DNA of 52,903 nucleotides from Cellulophaga baltica (GTDB taxonomy: Bacteria > Bacteroidota > Bacteroidia > Flavobacteriales > Flavobacteriaceae). A program made the translations under genes and the position numbers. The stretch's first letter is position 1; each line of letters starts with the position of its first letter. Below the pieces are notes generated by a model. It searched no databases. It saw only the letters and a program-made list of their open reading frames with translations, and had not been told where the DNA came from. The stretch is taken from positions 1-52,903 of the forward strand of contig NZ_JAHKQN010000026.1 of assembly GCF_018861125.1 (NCBI RefSeq). The letters are read 5' to 3'. This document shows positions 33,028 through 42,034 of the stretch, in pieces.

Positions 33028-33416
33028 TCGTTATTTTTTAGCTGACGTACAATGTAGATATATAGTCATCATAATCTACAATCCACATTAAATTATAAAA
33101 GTAAACAGGGGAGGGGAAGTACTTACTTTTTGTGTTTCCGAAAATAAGTGTAAAACTTTAAATTGCTTACGTATTTTGTAAGAATTATAGCTATTGTAGT
33201 CACATTTCTACAAAATGTATTGTTTGTCCGTTAAAATGCTGTTATTTACGTATTTGTCTAATGCAGTAGTGTAGCTTCTCTTTTAAGAATGAAACTAAAA
33301 TTCAAAATTGAGTTTTAATGTACTTGCTTTACACGTCTTTTTTTGTGATACTGCCGTAAATACTAGATATTGCATAAAAATAACTTAGCGCTAACTAAGT
33401 AGATAAACAAAGTAAA
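33028..33416. other. Intergenic region between the divergent ABC-3C operon and the nucleotidyltransferase fusion
   Basis: This 389-bp AT-rich gap must hold both promoters. No ORF or RNA gene is evident. A short purine tract (CAGGGGAGGGGAAG, about 33107) and small hairpins (CTTAC/GTAAG and TGTAG/CTACA between about 33165 and 33215) occur. ACTTAG-N6-CTAAGT at 33383-33400 is a small inverted repeat 17 bp before the plus-strand gene. Confidence 0.4.
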
Positions 33417-34568
33417 ATGAGTAAAAAAGTATTTGTATCTGGTTGTTATGATATGTTGCACAGTGGGCATATTGCATTTTTTAAAGAAGCATCAAGTTAT
33501 GGCGATTTGTATGTGGGTATTGGTTCTGATGCCACGGTTGATGAGCTTAAAGGAAGAAAAACAATAAATTCAGAGCAAGAACGTATTTACATGATTAATG
33601 CAATTAAGTATGTAAAACAGGCTTTTGTAAATTCAGGATCGGGTATTTTAGATTTTGAAGATGATCTTAAACAAATAAAGCCAGACTTTTTTGTTGTAAA
33701 TGAAGATGGGTATTCACCTTCAAAAAAAGAACTTTGTGATGCTTTAGGTATTGAGCTAAAAGTATTAAGCCGCATACCAGATGCAGGACTTCCTGAGCGT
33801 TCTACAACAGCAATACGCTCTGCAGGTAATTGTACGTTACCGTACAGAATTGATTTAGCCGGTACGTGGATTGATCAGCCTTATGTATCAAAATACCACC
33901 CAGGTTGGGCAATTACCTTGTCATTAGAACCGGTGATTGAGTATAATGAGCGTTGTGGTATGTCTACCTCTACACGAAATGCAGCTAAAAAAATATGGCC
34001 GTATTATTTGCCTTTAGAAAAGCCAGAAAAATTAGCCGAGATACTTTTTAAATTTGAAAACACACCAGGTTCTACCTTAATTTCTGGGGCACAAGATGCT
34101 ATTGGTATTTGTATGCCAGGTTTGGTTAGGCATTATTATGACAATGCGTATTGGCCTTTAAAATTTGAGTCTATCCATAAAGAAGAAACCCTTAAATGGT
34201 TAGAGAGTCACCTTTGTATGGCCATGTTATGGCCAAGAGAACCCGGTTTAGATTTGTTAGGTGAAACCTATATAAATACTGAAAATGTAAAGCCATTAAC
34301 CGAAGCGGCCGATGAGGTTTGGGAAGCAATTAAAGAGCGCGATTTAGAAAAGTTTGCTGCAGGATTTTCAAAATCATTTGAAGCGCAAACTAAAATGTTT
34401 CCTGAAATGGTTAACGACAGAATTAATGCTGAAATTGAGAAGTTTAAAGATAAGGCCCTTGCTTGGAAACTTGCTGGTGCAGGTGGCGGTGGTTACCTAA
34501 TTTTGGTTTCTGAAAAACCAATTGAAGGTACTATGCGCATTAATATTAGAAGAAAAGAAGCCTTGTAG
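33417..34568 (+). CDS. Cytidylyltransferase / GHMP-kinase-like fusion protein
   Basis: The 383-residue protein fuses two domains. Residues 1-about 130 are a nucleotidyltransferase of the HldE-C/TagD type: VSGCYDMLHSGHIAFF with the HxGH motif at 15-18 and RSTTAIRS. From about 138 it reads as a GHMP kinase-like fold of the HddA/fucokinase type: CTLPYRIDLAGTWID, SGAQDAIGICMPGLV and the C-terminal LAGAGGGGYLILV (motif 3). The Gly-rich phosphate loop of GHMP kinases (PxGxGLGSS) is not present between them; CGMSTSTRNAA is the closest piece. It may still make an NDP-sugar from a sugar phosphate, or have lost the kinase step. It is a single gene after a long intergenic region. Confidence 0.75.
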   Translation: MSKKVFVSGCYDMLHSGHIAFFKEASSYGDLYVGIGSDATVDELKGRKTINSEQERIYMINAIKYVKQAFVNSGSGILDFEDDLKQIKPDFFVVNEDGYSPSKKELCDALGIELKVLSRIPDAGLPERSTTAIRSAGNCTLPYRIDLAGTWIDQPYVSKYHPGWAITLSLEPVIEYNERCGMSTSTRNAAKKIWPYYLPLEKPEKLAEILFKFENTPGSTLISGAQDAIGICMPGLVRHYYDNAYWPLKFESIHKEETLKWLESHLCMAMLWPREPGLDLLGETYINTENVKPLTEAADEVWEAIKERDLEKFAAGFSKSFEAQTKMFPEMVNDRINAEIEKFKDKALAWKLAGAGGGGYLILVSEKPIEGTMRINIRRKEAL

Positions 34569-34592
34569 TATTTACTAGCAATTCGCTTAAAT

Positions 34593-34644
34593 AAAAAAAT
34601 CATTTCAAAAGCATGTAAAAACTGCTCTTGAAATGATTTTTTTT
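34593..34644. terminator. Bidirectional terminator between fusion gene and M1 peptidase
   Basis: A long stem pairs the AAAAAAATCATTTCAA arm (34593 onward) with TTGAAATGATTTTTTT (to about 34643). One mismatch lies near the loop. A/T runs on both sides let it serve both convergent genes. Confidence 0.85.
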
Positions 34645-34657
34645 GGTTTGTACTTTT

Positions 34658-36301
34658 TTAGTTTACCGCTTTATTTTCAATATAAAAGTTACGATCTACT
34701 TTAAACGTTTTTCCTTTTGTTTTTATCTTTTCTGTCTGCCATTCTGTTGTTGGCGTTAACCAAATTTCTTTATCACCAACCAAAACTTTAACAGGCATTG
34801 CAAAATTTGCCACTACGTTAGCATATTTGTAGCTAATACCTTTTTTCGAAATTTTGTATTCTAAAACAGGAATGTCTGCCGTTCTTAAATACTCTTCAAA
34901 AAATGGCGCTAGATCCATTCCTGATTTCTCACTCAAGTAGTTTTCAATTTGTGCTGTAGTAACGGTTTGGTGGTAAAAATCTTTATTTAAACCTCTTAAG
35001 ATATTTCTCCATTTTTCATCATCATTAATTACTTGACGTAGCGTGTGTAAAATATTTGCACCTTTAGAGTACATGTCTTTACTACCGCCATAATTAACAT
35101 CGTATTCACCAATAATAGGACGATCGTTATGAATGTTTTTACGCAGTCCGATTACATAATCAGCACTAGCTTCTTTTCCGTAGTAATAATCAATAAATAG
35201 ATTTTCAGAATAGGTTGTGAAACTCTCATGAATCCACATATCGGCAATATCTTTATAGGTAATATTGTTGGCAAACCACTCGTGACCAGATTCATGAATA
35301 ATGATATAATCAAACTTTAATCCCCAACCAGAACCTGATAAATCTCTACCTAAATATCCTTTTTTATATTGATTTCCGTAAGTAACAGAACTTTGGTGTT
35401 CCATACCTAAATACGGAGTTTCTACCAACTTATAACCATCTTCATAAAACGGATAAGGGCCAAACCAATGCTCAAAAGCTTTCATCATTTTTGTAGCATC
35501 TTTAAAATGTTCTTTAGCGACAGCTAAGTTGTCTCTTAAAACATAATAATCCATATCAAGTTCCCCTTTTTCACCGGCGTACTTTTCACCAAAGTGAACA
35601 TAATCAGCAATATTCACGTTGACACCATAATTATTTATTGGATTGTCAATAAACCAATTGTACGTAGTGGTAGTTTCATTTTCTTTAACCGAGGTAAGTC
35701 TTCCGTTAGAAACATCCATTAAACCTTTAGGTACTGTTACCCGTATGGCCATACTATCTACCTCGTCATACATATGATCTTTATTAGGCCACCAAACGCT
35801 GGCACCCAAACCTTGGCAAGAAGTTGCGACAAAATCATTGCCATTGTCATCTTTTTTCCATGAGAAACCACCATCCCAAGGTGCTTTAACCGCTTCTTTT
35901 GGTTTTCCCGAATAATACACAGTAACTTGGTTAAAATCACCCTTTTTCTGATGTTTAACCAATTTGATAAAATGTGCGTTTATGTTAGAATCAAATTCTA
36001 ATTCTTGCCCATCTTGCGTTACTTTTTCAATTTTTAGTGGCGGTTGCAAATCTACCTGCAACACTTGGTTTTCTTCTAATACTTCATAACGTATGGTATT
36101 GCTCCCCGAAATAAATTTCTCTTCAGGTTTTACTTCAAGGTTTAAATCGTAATAATTTAAATCCCACCAAGCACGCTCAGGCGTAATGCTTCCTCTTAAA
36201 GAATCTTGTTCGGTAAAAGTTTGTTTTTTGGTTAGTAACGCTTGTGCATTTAAGCCAAAAGTTACTAGTAATGTAATTGTAGTAATAGCTATTCTGATCA
36301 T
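34658..36301 (-). CDS. M1-family metallopeptidase (aminopeptidase)
   Basis: A 547-residue secreted peptidase. It has a signal peptide (ITTITLLVTFGLNAQA) and an N-terminal beta domain with GMEHQSSVTYG, the exopeptidase (GAMEN-like) loop that reads substrate N-termini. HESGHEWFANNITYKDIADM carries the zinc HExxH and is followed by HESFTTYSEN, supplying the third zinc ligand. It lacks the long C-terminal HEAT domain of PepN and matches the shorter M1 enzymes of Bacteroidota. It should release N-terminal amino acids from peptides in the periplasm or outside. It is downstream of the M28 gene by 16 bp, so the two exopeptidases form an operon. Confidence 0.9.
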   Translation of the reverse strand: MIRIAITTITLLVTFGLNAQALLTKKQTFTEQDSLRGSITPERAWWDLNYYDLNLEVKPEEKFISGSNTIRYEVLEENQVLQVDLQPPLKIEKVTQDGQELEFDSNINAHFIKLVKHQKKGDFNQVTVYYSGKPKEAVKAPWDGGFSWKKDDNGNDFVATSCQGLGASVWWPNKDHMYDEVDSMAIRVTVPKGLMDVSNGRLTSVKENETTTTYNWFIDNPINNYGVNVNIADYVHFGEKYAGEKGELDMDYYVLRDNLAVAKEHFKDATKMMKAFEHWFGPYPFYEDGYKLVETPYLGMEHQSSVTYGNQYKKGYLGRDLSGSGWGLKFDYIIIHESGHEWFANNITYKDIADMWIHESFTTYSENLFIDYYYGKEASADYVIGLRKNIHNDRPIIGEYDVNYGGSKDMYSKGANILHTLRQVINDDEKWRNILRGLNKDFYHQTVTTAQIENYLSEKSGMDLAPFFEEYLRTADIPVLEYKISKKGISYKYANVVANFAMPVKVLVGDKEIWLTPTTEWQTEKIKTKGKTFKVDRNFYIENKAVN

Positions 36302-36317
36302 TATAAAAAAAAATTAA

Positions 36318-37652
36318 TTAGCGCATTATAGCGTTAGGAAATACTACAGGACTTTCAAAACCATCTTCTCCAACAGCAGAAACTCCAAAGAAGAAGTTGT
36401 CAATAACAATACCATCAAGAACAAATTCGGTAACGTCACCCACAAATCTACTATTATCCCAAGTTGGTGATGTAGTATCTCTCCAATAAATTTTATAGCC
36501 AATAGCGTTTGGTACTTTACTCCATTTAAATTTAGCAGCAGGTTTAACAATTCCTCCAATTTTAACTTCTGTAGGAGCAGGAGGAGCCCAAGCTAATGAT
36601 GCTAAATTAATAGCATTTACAGCTGTAAGTTTTTTAGTGTATTCAAAATTCACGTGTTCTAAAACATCACCGTAATTAATACCATTTTCAGTTCTTACAT
36701 CTTGGTGTTGTTGGGTATAATTTTCGTGCGCTTCCATAATTCTGATTCCTGCAAAGCCTAAATCATTAAAAGGCCTGTGGTGACCTCCACGACCAAAACG
36801 ATCTAAACGATAAATCATCATCGGGTTCATTTCCGGCATGTATTTTTTTACGTTTTTATGAATGTAACGGGCTAGCTGTCGCGAAATACCATCAACTTCA
36901 CCACCATAAAAACGGCGTGCTTTACGTTGCTTTTCTGTTTCATTAGCCGGTACAGGTTCAGAAAATATTCTGAAATCACGATTGCTCGTAACGCCATCAA
37001 CCCCCGTAATGTTACCAATCATATCATTATTTAAAATACCAATAATATTCCATTTTTTTTCTTGTGCGTATTTGGCCAAACCAGCACCACCAAAAAGGCC
37101 TTGCTCTTCACCAGATAAGCCTACATAAATAATGCTATTTTCAAAAGAATGTTTTGAAAGTACTCTAGCAGCTTCAATAGTACCAGCCATACCAGTAGCA
37201 TTATCATTTGCCCCAGGCGCATCAGTAGTAAAATCCATCGTGTCACTGGCACGAGAATCAATATCACCACTCATAATAATATAATTATTCGGGTATTTTG
37301 TACCTTTTTGTATGGCAACAACATTTACCACCCAAGCATCTTTAGGTATGCGAGAACCCATATCAGTAGTCACAAAATCTTTCTGATAAAAAACATCTAA
37401 GCAATCTTTGCAATCTTTTGAGATAGTTTCAAATTCAGATTTTATCCAACGGCGTGCAGCACCAATTCCTCTAGTTTTTGAAATAGTATCGCTAAATGTG
37501 TTTCTAGTCCCGAAATTAACTAATGTAGTGACATCTTTTTTTATACGTTCAGATGAAATCGCATCAATAATATCATAAATTTTTGCATCTGATTGTTGCG
37601 CTATACAAATGCTAGTCAGCATAAATAAGCAACAAAGTAATAGTATTCTCAT
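36318..37652 (-). CDS. M28-family metallopeptidase with C-terminal Fn3-like domain
   Basis: A 444-residue exported peptidase. It has a signal peptide (ILLLCCLFMLTSICIAQ) and the M28 zinc-site segments MSGDIDSRAS, PGANDNATGMAGTIEAARVL and VGLSGEEQGLFGG. GILNNDMIGN carries a further ligand, and EAHENYTQQHQDV ends the catalytic domain. From about residue 355 there is a fibronectin-type III-like domain (PAPTEVKIGGIVKPAAKFKW, VGDVTEFVLDG). The M28 enzymes of this type are secreted aminopeptidases. The first Zn His normally before Asp is replaced in MSGDID by Gly-Asp, which deserves a structural check. It leads the M28-M1 operon. Confidence 0.87.
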   Translation of the reverse strand: MRILLLCCLFMLTSICIAQQSDAKIYDIIDAISSERIKKDVTTLVNFGTRNTFSDTISKTRGIGAARRWIKSEFETISKDCKDCLDVFYQKDFVTTDMGSRIPKDAWVVNVVAIQKGTKYPNNYIIMSGDIDSRASDTMDFTTDAPGANDNATGMAGTIEAARVLSKHSFENSIIYVGLSGEEQGLFGGAGLAKYAQEKKWNIIGILNNDMIGNITGVDGVTSNRDFRIFSEPVPANETEKQRKARRFYGGEVDGISRQLARYIHKNVKKYMPEMNPMMIYRLDRFGRGGHHRPFNDLGFAGIRIMEAHENYTQQHQDVRTENGINYGDVLEHVNFEYTKKLTAVNAINLASLAWAPPAPTEVKIGGIVKPAAKFKWSKVPNAIGYKIYWRDTTSPTWDNSRFVGDVTEFVLDGIVIDNFFFGVSAVGEDGFESPVVFPNAIMR

Positions 37653-37760
37653 AGTTTAGTTTTTGTTTCCTAAATTACGGTAACTATTATAGTTAATGTC
37701 TTAAAAAAAAGTTAACTAGTATTACCTTTCAAAGTAGCTAAAGAGCTATTTAAAATTAAA

Positions 37761-37810
37761 AAGATAAAAAAGGGAAGAACTTAATAACAAGCTCTTCCCT
37801 TTTTTATCTT
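37761..37810 (-). terminator. Terminator of the trehalose synthesis gene
   Basis: AAGATAAAAAAGGGAAGAAC (37761-37780) and GCTCTTCCCTTTTTTATCTT (37791-37810) form a nearly perfect 20-bp stem with a 10-nt loop. On the minus strand the stem's own T run serves as release signal. Confidence 0.9.
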
Positions 37811-37827
37811 ATAAACTTGATTATTAG

Positions 37828-40035
37828 TTAATCAAGAAACCTTTTCAATAACAAGCGTACATCTTTTGTGCCATCTACATAATATTTAGCAGCTGTTTTT
37901 TGCAAACCAACTTTTACAGTTACTGCAGTTTCTGGTAATTCTTGAAACATAAATTCATCAGTCCAATCATCACCAATTGCAAAAGCAAAATCGTAATCAG
38001 CTTCAGTATATACACGCATTGCGGCTCTACCTTTGTTTACGTTACTACTCTTAATTTCCATTACTTTATTTCCGTTTAATACACTCAAATCATCATTAGC
38101 AATTAAACTAGTAAGTACGGTGTTTAACTCCGTTGCTCTTTTTTGGCCAAAATCAGGATCTGTTTTTCTGTAATGCCAAGCTAGAGAGTAATTTTTCTCT
38201 TCAATAAAACTACCTGGAGTTCTATCAACAAAAGATTCTAAAACAGGATGAATTTTTTCCATCCAGTCTTTCTTAACATTTTCTAGCATTGAAAACGGTT
38301 CTCCATTTTTAGAAATCCATACCCCATGCTCAACAATCATGTTATATTTTTTAGGTAAGAACCATTTTGTAAACGTTTCTTTATCTCTACCACTTATTAA
38401 ATACATATCTGTATTTTCTTGTGAAGATATTTTGTCTAGCAATTCGTAAAGTTCTTCATCCGGACTCGCTTTTTGCGGATCGTTATGGAAGCCTGCTAAA
38501 GTCCCGTCATAATCAATAAATAATAGTCTTTTCTTAGATTTTTTATATTTTTCTTCAACTTCACTTAATAGTTTTTTAGATAATTTTCGTGAAACTTCAG
38601 TGTTATTAGCTTCTTTTTGTTCTAATAATGACGTCATAAAATCGTTCGCCCATCTTTCTACGTTATAGCGCTCTAATCGTTTTTGTAAAACACCATTACG
38701 TTCTTGTTGCTCTTCTACAGGCATTTTTATAGCTTCATCAATAGTGTCAGCAATTTGCTCAAAGTTATTAGGATTAATAAGCAGCGATTCGTTCATTTCA
38801 TTAGCAGAACCAGCCATTTCGCTTAATATTAAAACCCCGCTTTTATCGGTTCTAGTAGCAATATATTCTTTAGCTACTAAATTCATACCGTCGCGTATTG
38901 GTGTTAACCAAGCAATATCAGATGAGGTGTATAAGTCAATTAAATTATCAAAAGGCATTGATCTGTAAAAGTACCAAATAGGTGTCCAGCTCACGGTTGA
39001 AAATTCACCATTAATACGACCTACTAACTCATCAACTTCTTTCTTTAAAAGTTGGTATTGAGGTACATTACTACGTGAAGGAACGGCTAATATTATTAAA
39101 CGAACCTTTTCTTTATAATGCGGGTATTTATTTAAGAAATATTCAAAAGCATTCAAACGTTTTGCTATTCCTTTTGAATAATCTAGTCTATCAATAGAAA
39201 GTAAAAATTTAGCTTTTGGATTTGCTATTTTATGCTTGTTTAATCGTTGTTGTAATTCAGATTGATCTTTTGGTTCTCTTTGTAAATGCTCTTTAGCAGC
39301 ATCACTAAACTTTTTATAATCAATTCCCATCGGGAAAGAATCAACTTTAATAATTCTATCTTCTAAATAAATATCATTAAAACTAACTTCTAAACCAAGT
39401 AAACGCCTTACTGAGCTTAAAAAATGACGCTCATAATCGTACGTGTGGAAACCTATTAAATCAGCACCTAAAAGGCCGCTTAACACTTCTTTACGCCAAG
39501 GCAATGTTCTAAATATTTCAAAGGAAGGGAAAGGTATATGTAAAAAGAAGCCTATTGATACTTCTGGCATTGCTTCTCGTACCATTTGTGGTACTAACAT
39601 CAATTGGTAATCATGAATCCAAATTACATCATCTTCGTTAGCATTTTTAATAATAGCATCAGCAAATTTCTGATTTACTTTTTTGTAGGTATCCCAGCTA
39701 TCTAATTCAAATTCTGAGTATTGTAAAAAATAATGAAATAGAGGCCAAATTGTTCTGTTGCTAAACCCGTAATAAAAACCATCAACCTCTTCTGAAGTTA
39801 ATTTTACTTTTGATGAGCCATGTTTTGCTAAGGCTTCGTCTATATCATCAGCAAGTTCTTCAGGTATTTCTTCATCTGTAAGTCCACTCCAGCCAATCCA
39901 TAAACTATCACCGCCTGAATGAACTGATTTCATTCCTGTAGCTAAGCCACCAACGCTTGGTATTGCTTTTATGCTACCGTTATCAATTTGTAACTGAACT
40001 GGTAATCTATTTGAGATTATGATAGTTTTGCCCAT
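37828..40035 (-). CDS. otsA: Bifunctional trehalose-6-phosphate synthase/phosphatase (OtsA-OtsB fusion)
   Basis: A 735-residue cytoplasmic enzyme. Residues 1-about 465 are a GT20 synthase: NRLPVQLQ and VGGLATGM near the start, VIWIHDYQLMLVPQMVR, LSIDRLDYSKGIAKRL, and DGMNLVAKEYIA in the UDP-glucose site. Residues about 495-735 are a HAD phosphatase: LLFIDYDGTLAGF (DxDGT), YLISGRDKETF, and FAIGDDWTDEFMF. It therefore makes trehalose from UDP-glucose and glucose-6-phosphate in one chain. This gives stress protection or carbon storage. It is divergent from the GH15 gene, 104 bp away, so the two share a control region. Confidence 0.95.
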   Translation of the reverse strand: MGKTIIISNRLPVQLQIDNGSIKAIPSVGGLATGMKSVHSGGDSLWIGWSGLTDEEIPEELADDIDEALAKHGSSKVKLTSEEVDGFYYGFSNRTIWPLFHYFLQYSEFELDSWDTYKKVNQKFADAIIKNANEDDVIWIHDYQLMLVPQMVREAMPEVSIGFFLHIPFPSFEIFRTLPWRKEVLSGLLGADLIGFHTYDYERHFLSSVRRLLGLEVSFNDIYLEDRIIKVDSFPMGIDYKKFSDAAKEHLQREPKDQSELQQRLNKHKIANPKAKFLLSIDRLDYSKGIAKRLNAFEYFLNKYPHYKEKVRLIILAVPSRSNVPQYQLLKKEVDELVGRINGEFSTVSWTPIWYFYRSMPFDNLIDLYTSSDIAWLTPIRDGMNLVAKEYIATRTDKSGVLILSEMAGSANEMNESLLINPNNFEQIADTIDEAIKMPVEEQQERNGVLQKRLERYNVERWANDFMTSLLEQKEANNTEVSRKLSKKLLSEVEEKYKKSKKRLLFIDYDGTLAGFHNDPQKASPDEELYELLDKISSQENTDMYLISGRDKETFTKWFLPKKYNMIVEHGVWISKNGEPFSMLENVKKDWMEKIHPVLESFVDRTPGSFIEEKNYSLAWHYRKTDPDFGQKRATELNTVLTSLIANDDLSVLNGNKVMEIKSSNVNKGRAAMRVYTEADYDFAFAIGDDWTDEFMFQELPETAVTVKVGLQKTAAKYYVDGTKDVRLLLKRFLD

Positions 40036-40139
40036 AATGTGGTTCCTTTTGGAGTTTTTTAGATTTATTTTTTCTAAATTTCGTGAAAAAGAAAAGCAAA
40101 AACAATAATTTAATCTTTTTGAGTTAGCATTTTATTGAT

Positions 40140-41945
40140 ATGGATAATTTAGATTACGGAATAATAGGAAATTGTAGAAGTGCAGCATTAATTTCTAAGA
40201 ATGGCTCAATTGACTGGTGTTGTTTACCAGAGTTTGATTCGTCTTCAGTTTTTGCAAAATTATTAGATGATGAAATTGGAGGTAGCTTCGGTTTTATTGT
40301 TGATGATTCTTATACGATTGAACAGGAATATGATAACGATACAGCAATATTAATTACTAAGTTTACTTCAGGTGAAGATTGTTTTGAAGTACATGATTTT
40401 ATGCCTCGTTATTACAAGAAAGAAGAGCATACGTACTATACACCACCAGAAATAATACGTTATATAAGGTATGTGTCTGGAGAACCAAAATTCAAAATTA
40501 ATTATGACCCTAAACTTGAGTTTGCACAAGGGAAAACAGAATCTTTCATAAAAAAAGATTTTATAGCTAGTTTGACCCACGAGGTGAAATTTGATACTGT
40601 TTTCTTATACAGTTCTTTTGCTAAAGAAAGCATAGTTAATGGAGATGAAATTACGCTCTTGGAAGATGGGTTTTTTCTTTTAGGTTATAATGAAAAAATT
40701 TTAATACCTACTGTTGAAAAAGCATTACTTAACTTAGAAAGAACCAAAATTTATTGGTTAAACTGGTCACAGAAAACTCCAACTTATAGAAAATTTGACA
40801 CTCAAATTAAGCGAAGTGTTTTAACTTTAAAGCTCTTAAGTTATGATAAAACTGGTGCAGTTTTAGCAGCCGCAACCACATCATTACCAGAAACTATTGG
40901 AGAGGTTAGAAACTGGGATTACCGTTTCTGTTGGATACGTGATGCATCAATGGTTATTAAAGTTGTTTCTGAACTTGGCCATAAAAATGTAGCAAAACGC
41001 TACTTGCAATTCATTATTGATTTGATACCTGATAAGGATGAGAAATTACAAATCATGTATGGCATTAATAAAGAGAAAAAACTTACCGAAGAAACACTTG
41101 AGCATTTAAGTGGTTATAAGGGTTCAAAACCAGTTAGAGTGGGTAATGCAGCTTATGAACAAGTTCAGAATGATATTTATGGTATTCTAATGGATGTTAT
41201 TTATGAGCTAATTGCTAAGTTTAGCATTGACATGGAAAACGGTGAGGAACTTTGGGGAATTACAAAGGGTATTGTTTGGATTGTTGAAAAGCACTGGAAA
41301 GAAGCAGATAAGGGTATCTGGGAATTCCGTTCGGAAGACAAACACTTTACTTTTTCTAAGGTATTATGTTGGACTGCAATTGATAGAGCTATAAAAGTTG
41401 CTGAAATGTTGAATAAACAACATAAAATAGACCTTTGGAAGCCTTTAGAAGAAGAAATTAGAAAAGATATTATGGATAATGCTTGGAACGAAGATAAGCA
41501 AGCATTTACACAATCTTATGGTTCACCACATATGGATGCTTCAGTTTTATTAATGGAATCTTATGGTTTTATTGATGCTAAAGATCCAAAATTTGTAAGC
41601 ACAGTTTTAGCGGTTGAAAGAGATTTATGTAATGATGGTTTAATGTATCGTTATAAAAATGTAGATGATTTTGGAGAGCCATCGTCTTCATTCACAATCT
41701 GTACGTTCTGGTTTATCAATAGTTTATTTAAAATTGGTGAAGAGGAAAAAGCTTTAAAGCAATTTGAACAATTATTAAGTTATAGTAATCATTTAGGGTT
41801 GTTTAGTGAAGATATCGACTTTAAAACCAAACGTCTCTTAGGAAACTTTCCGCAAGCATATTCACATTTAGCATTAATTGAATGTGCTATTAACTTTTCT
41901 AAAAAAGATGCAGATGAAGATGTTTTAACTTCGATGCGAGCTTAA
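40140..41945 (+). CDS. Glycoside hydrolase family 15 protein (glucoamylase/trehalase-like)
   Basis: A 601-residue cytoplasmic protein with no signal peptide. The N-terminal beta domain is YGIIGNCRSAALISKNGSID, then WCCLPEFDSSSVFAKLLDDE. The (alpha/alpha)6 barrel shows LPETIGEVRNWDYRFCWIRD, GNAAYEQVQNDIYG, KGIWEFRSEDKHFTFSKVLC (general acid Glu region) and LFSEDIDFKTKRLLGNFPQA (base Glu region). In bacteria these are glucoamylase-like or trehalose-hydrolysing enzymes. Its position back to back with otsAB favours trehalose or a related glucoside as substrate, but the exact specificity is inferred. A bidirectional terminator follows. Confidence 0.9.
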   Translation: MDNLDYGIIGNCRSAALISKNGSIDWCCLPEFDSSSVFAKLLDDEIGGSFGFIVDDSYTIEQEYDNDTAILITKFTSGEDCFEVHDFMPRYYKKEEHTYYTPPEIIRYIRYVSGEPKFKINYDPKLEFAQGKTESFIKKDFIASLTHEVKFDTVFLYSSFAKESIVNGDEITLLEDGFFLLGYNEKILIPTVEKALLNLERTKIYWLNWSQKTPTYRKFDTQIKRSVLTLKLLSYDKTGAVLAAATTSLPETIGEVRNWDYRFCWIRDASMVIKVVSELGHKNVAKRYLQFIIDLIPDKDEKLQIMYGINKEKKLTEETLEHLSGYKGSKPVRVGNAAYEQVQNDIYGILMDVIYELIAKFSIDMENGEELWGITKGIVWIVEKHWKEADKGIWEFRSEDKHFTFSKVLCWTAIDRAIKVAEMLNKQHKIDLWKPLEEEIRKDIMDNAWNEDKQAFTQSYGSPHMDASVLLMESYGFIDAKDPKFVSTVLAVERDLCNDGLMYRYKNVDDFGEPSSSFTICTFWFINSLFKIGEEEKALKQFEQLLSYSNHLGLFSEDIDFKTKRLLGNFPQAYSHLALIECAINFSKKDADEDVLTSMRA

Positions 41946-41970
41946 AAAGAATTTTAAATATAGTATTTAT

Positions 41971-42000
41971 AAAAAAACCGCTCCAATTGGAGCGGTTTTT
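41971..42000. terminator. Bidirectional terminator between GH15 and fadE
   Basis: AAAACCGCTCC (within 41971-41984), the loop AATT and GGAGCGGTTTTT (to 42000) form a perfect stem with A/T runs on both sides, shared by the two convergent operons. Confidence 0.93.
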
Positions 42001-42034
42001 CATTCTTGAATTAAAATATTAATTTTAATTAGAA

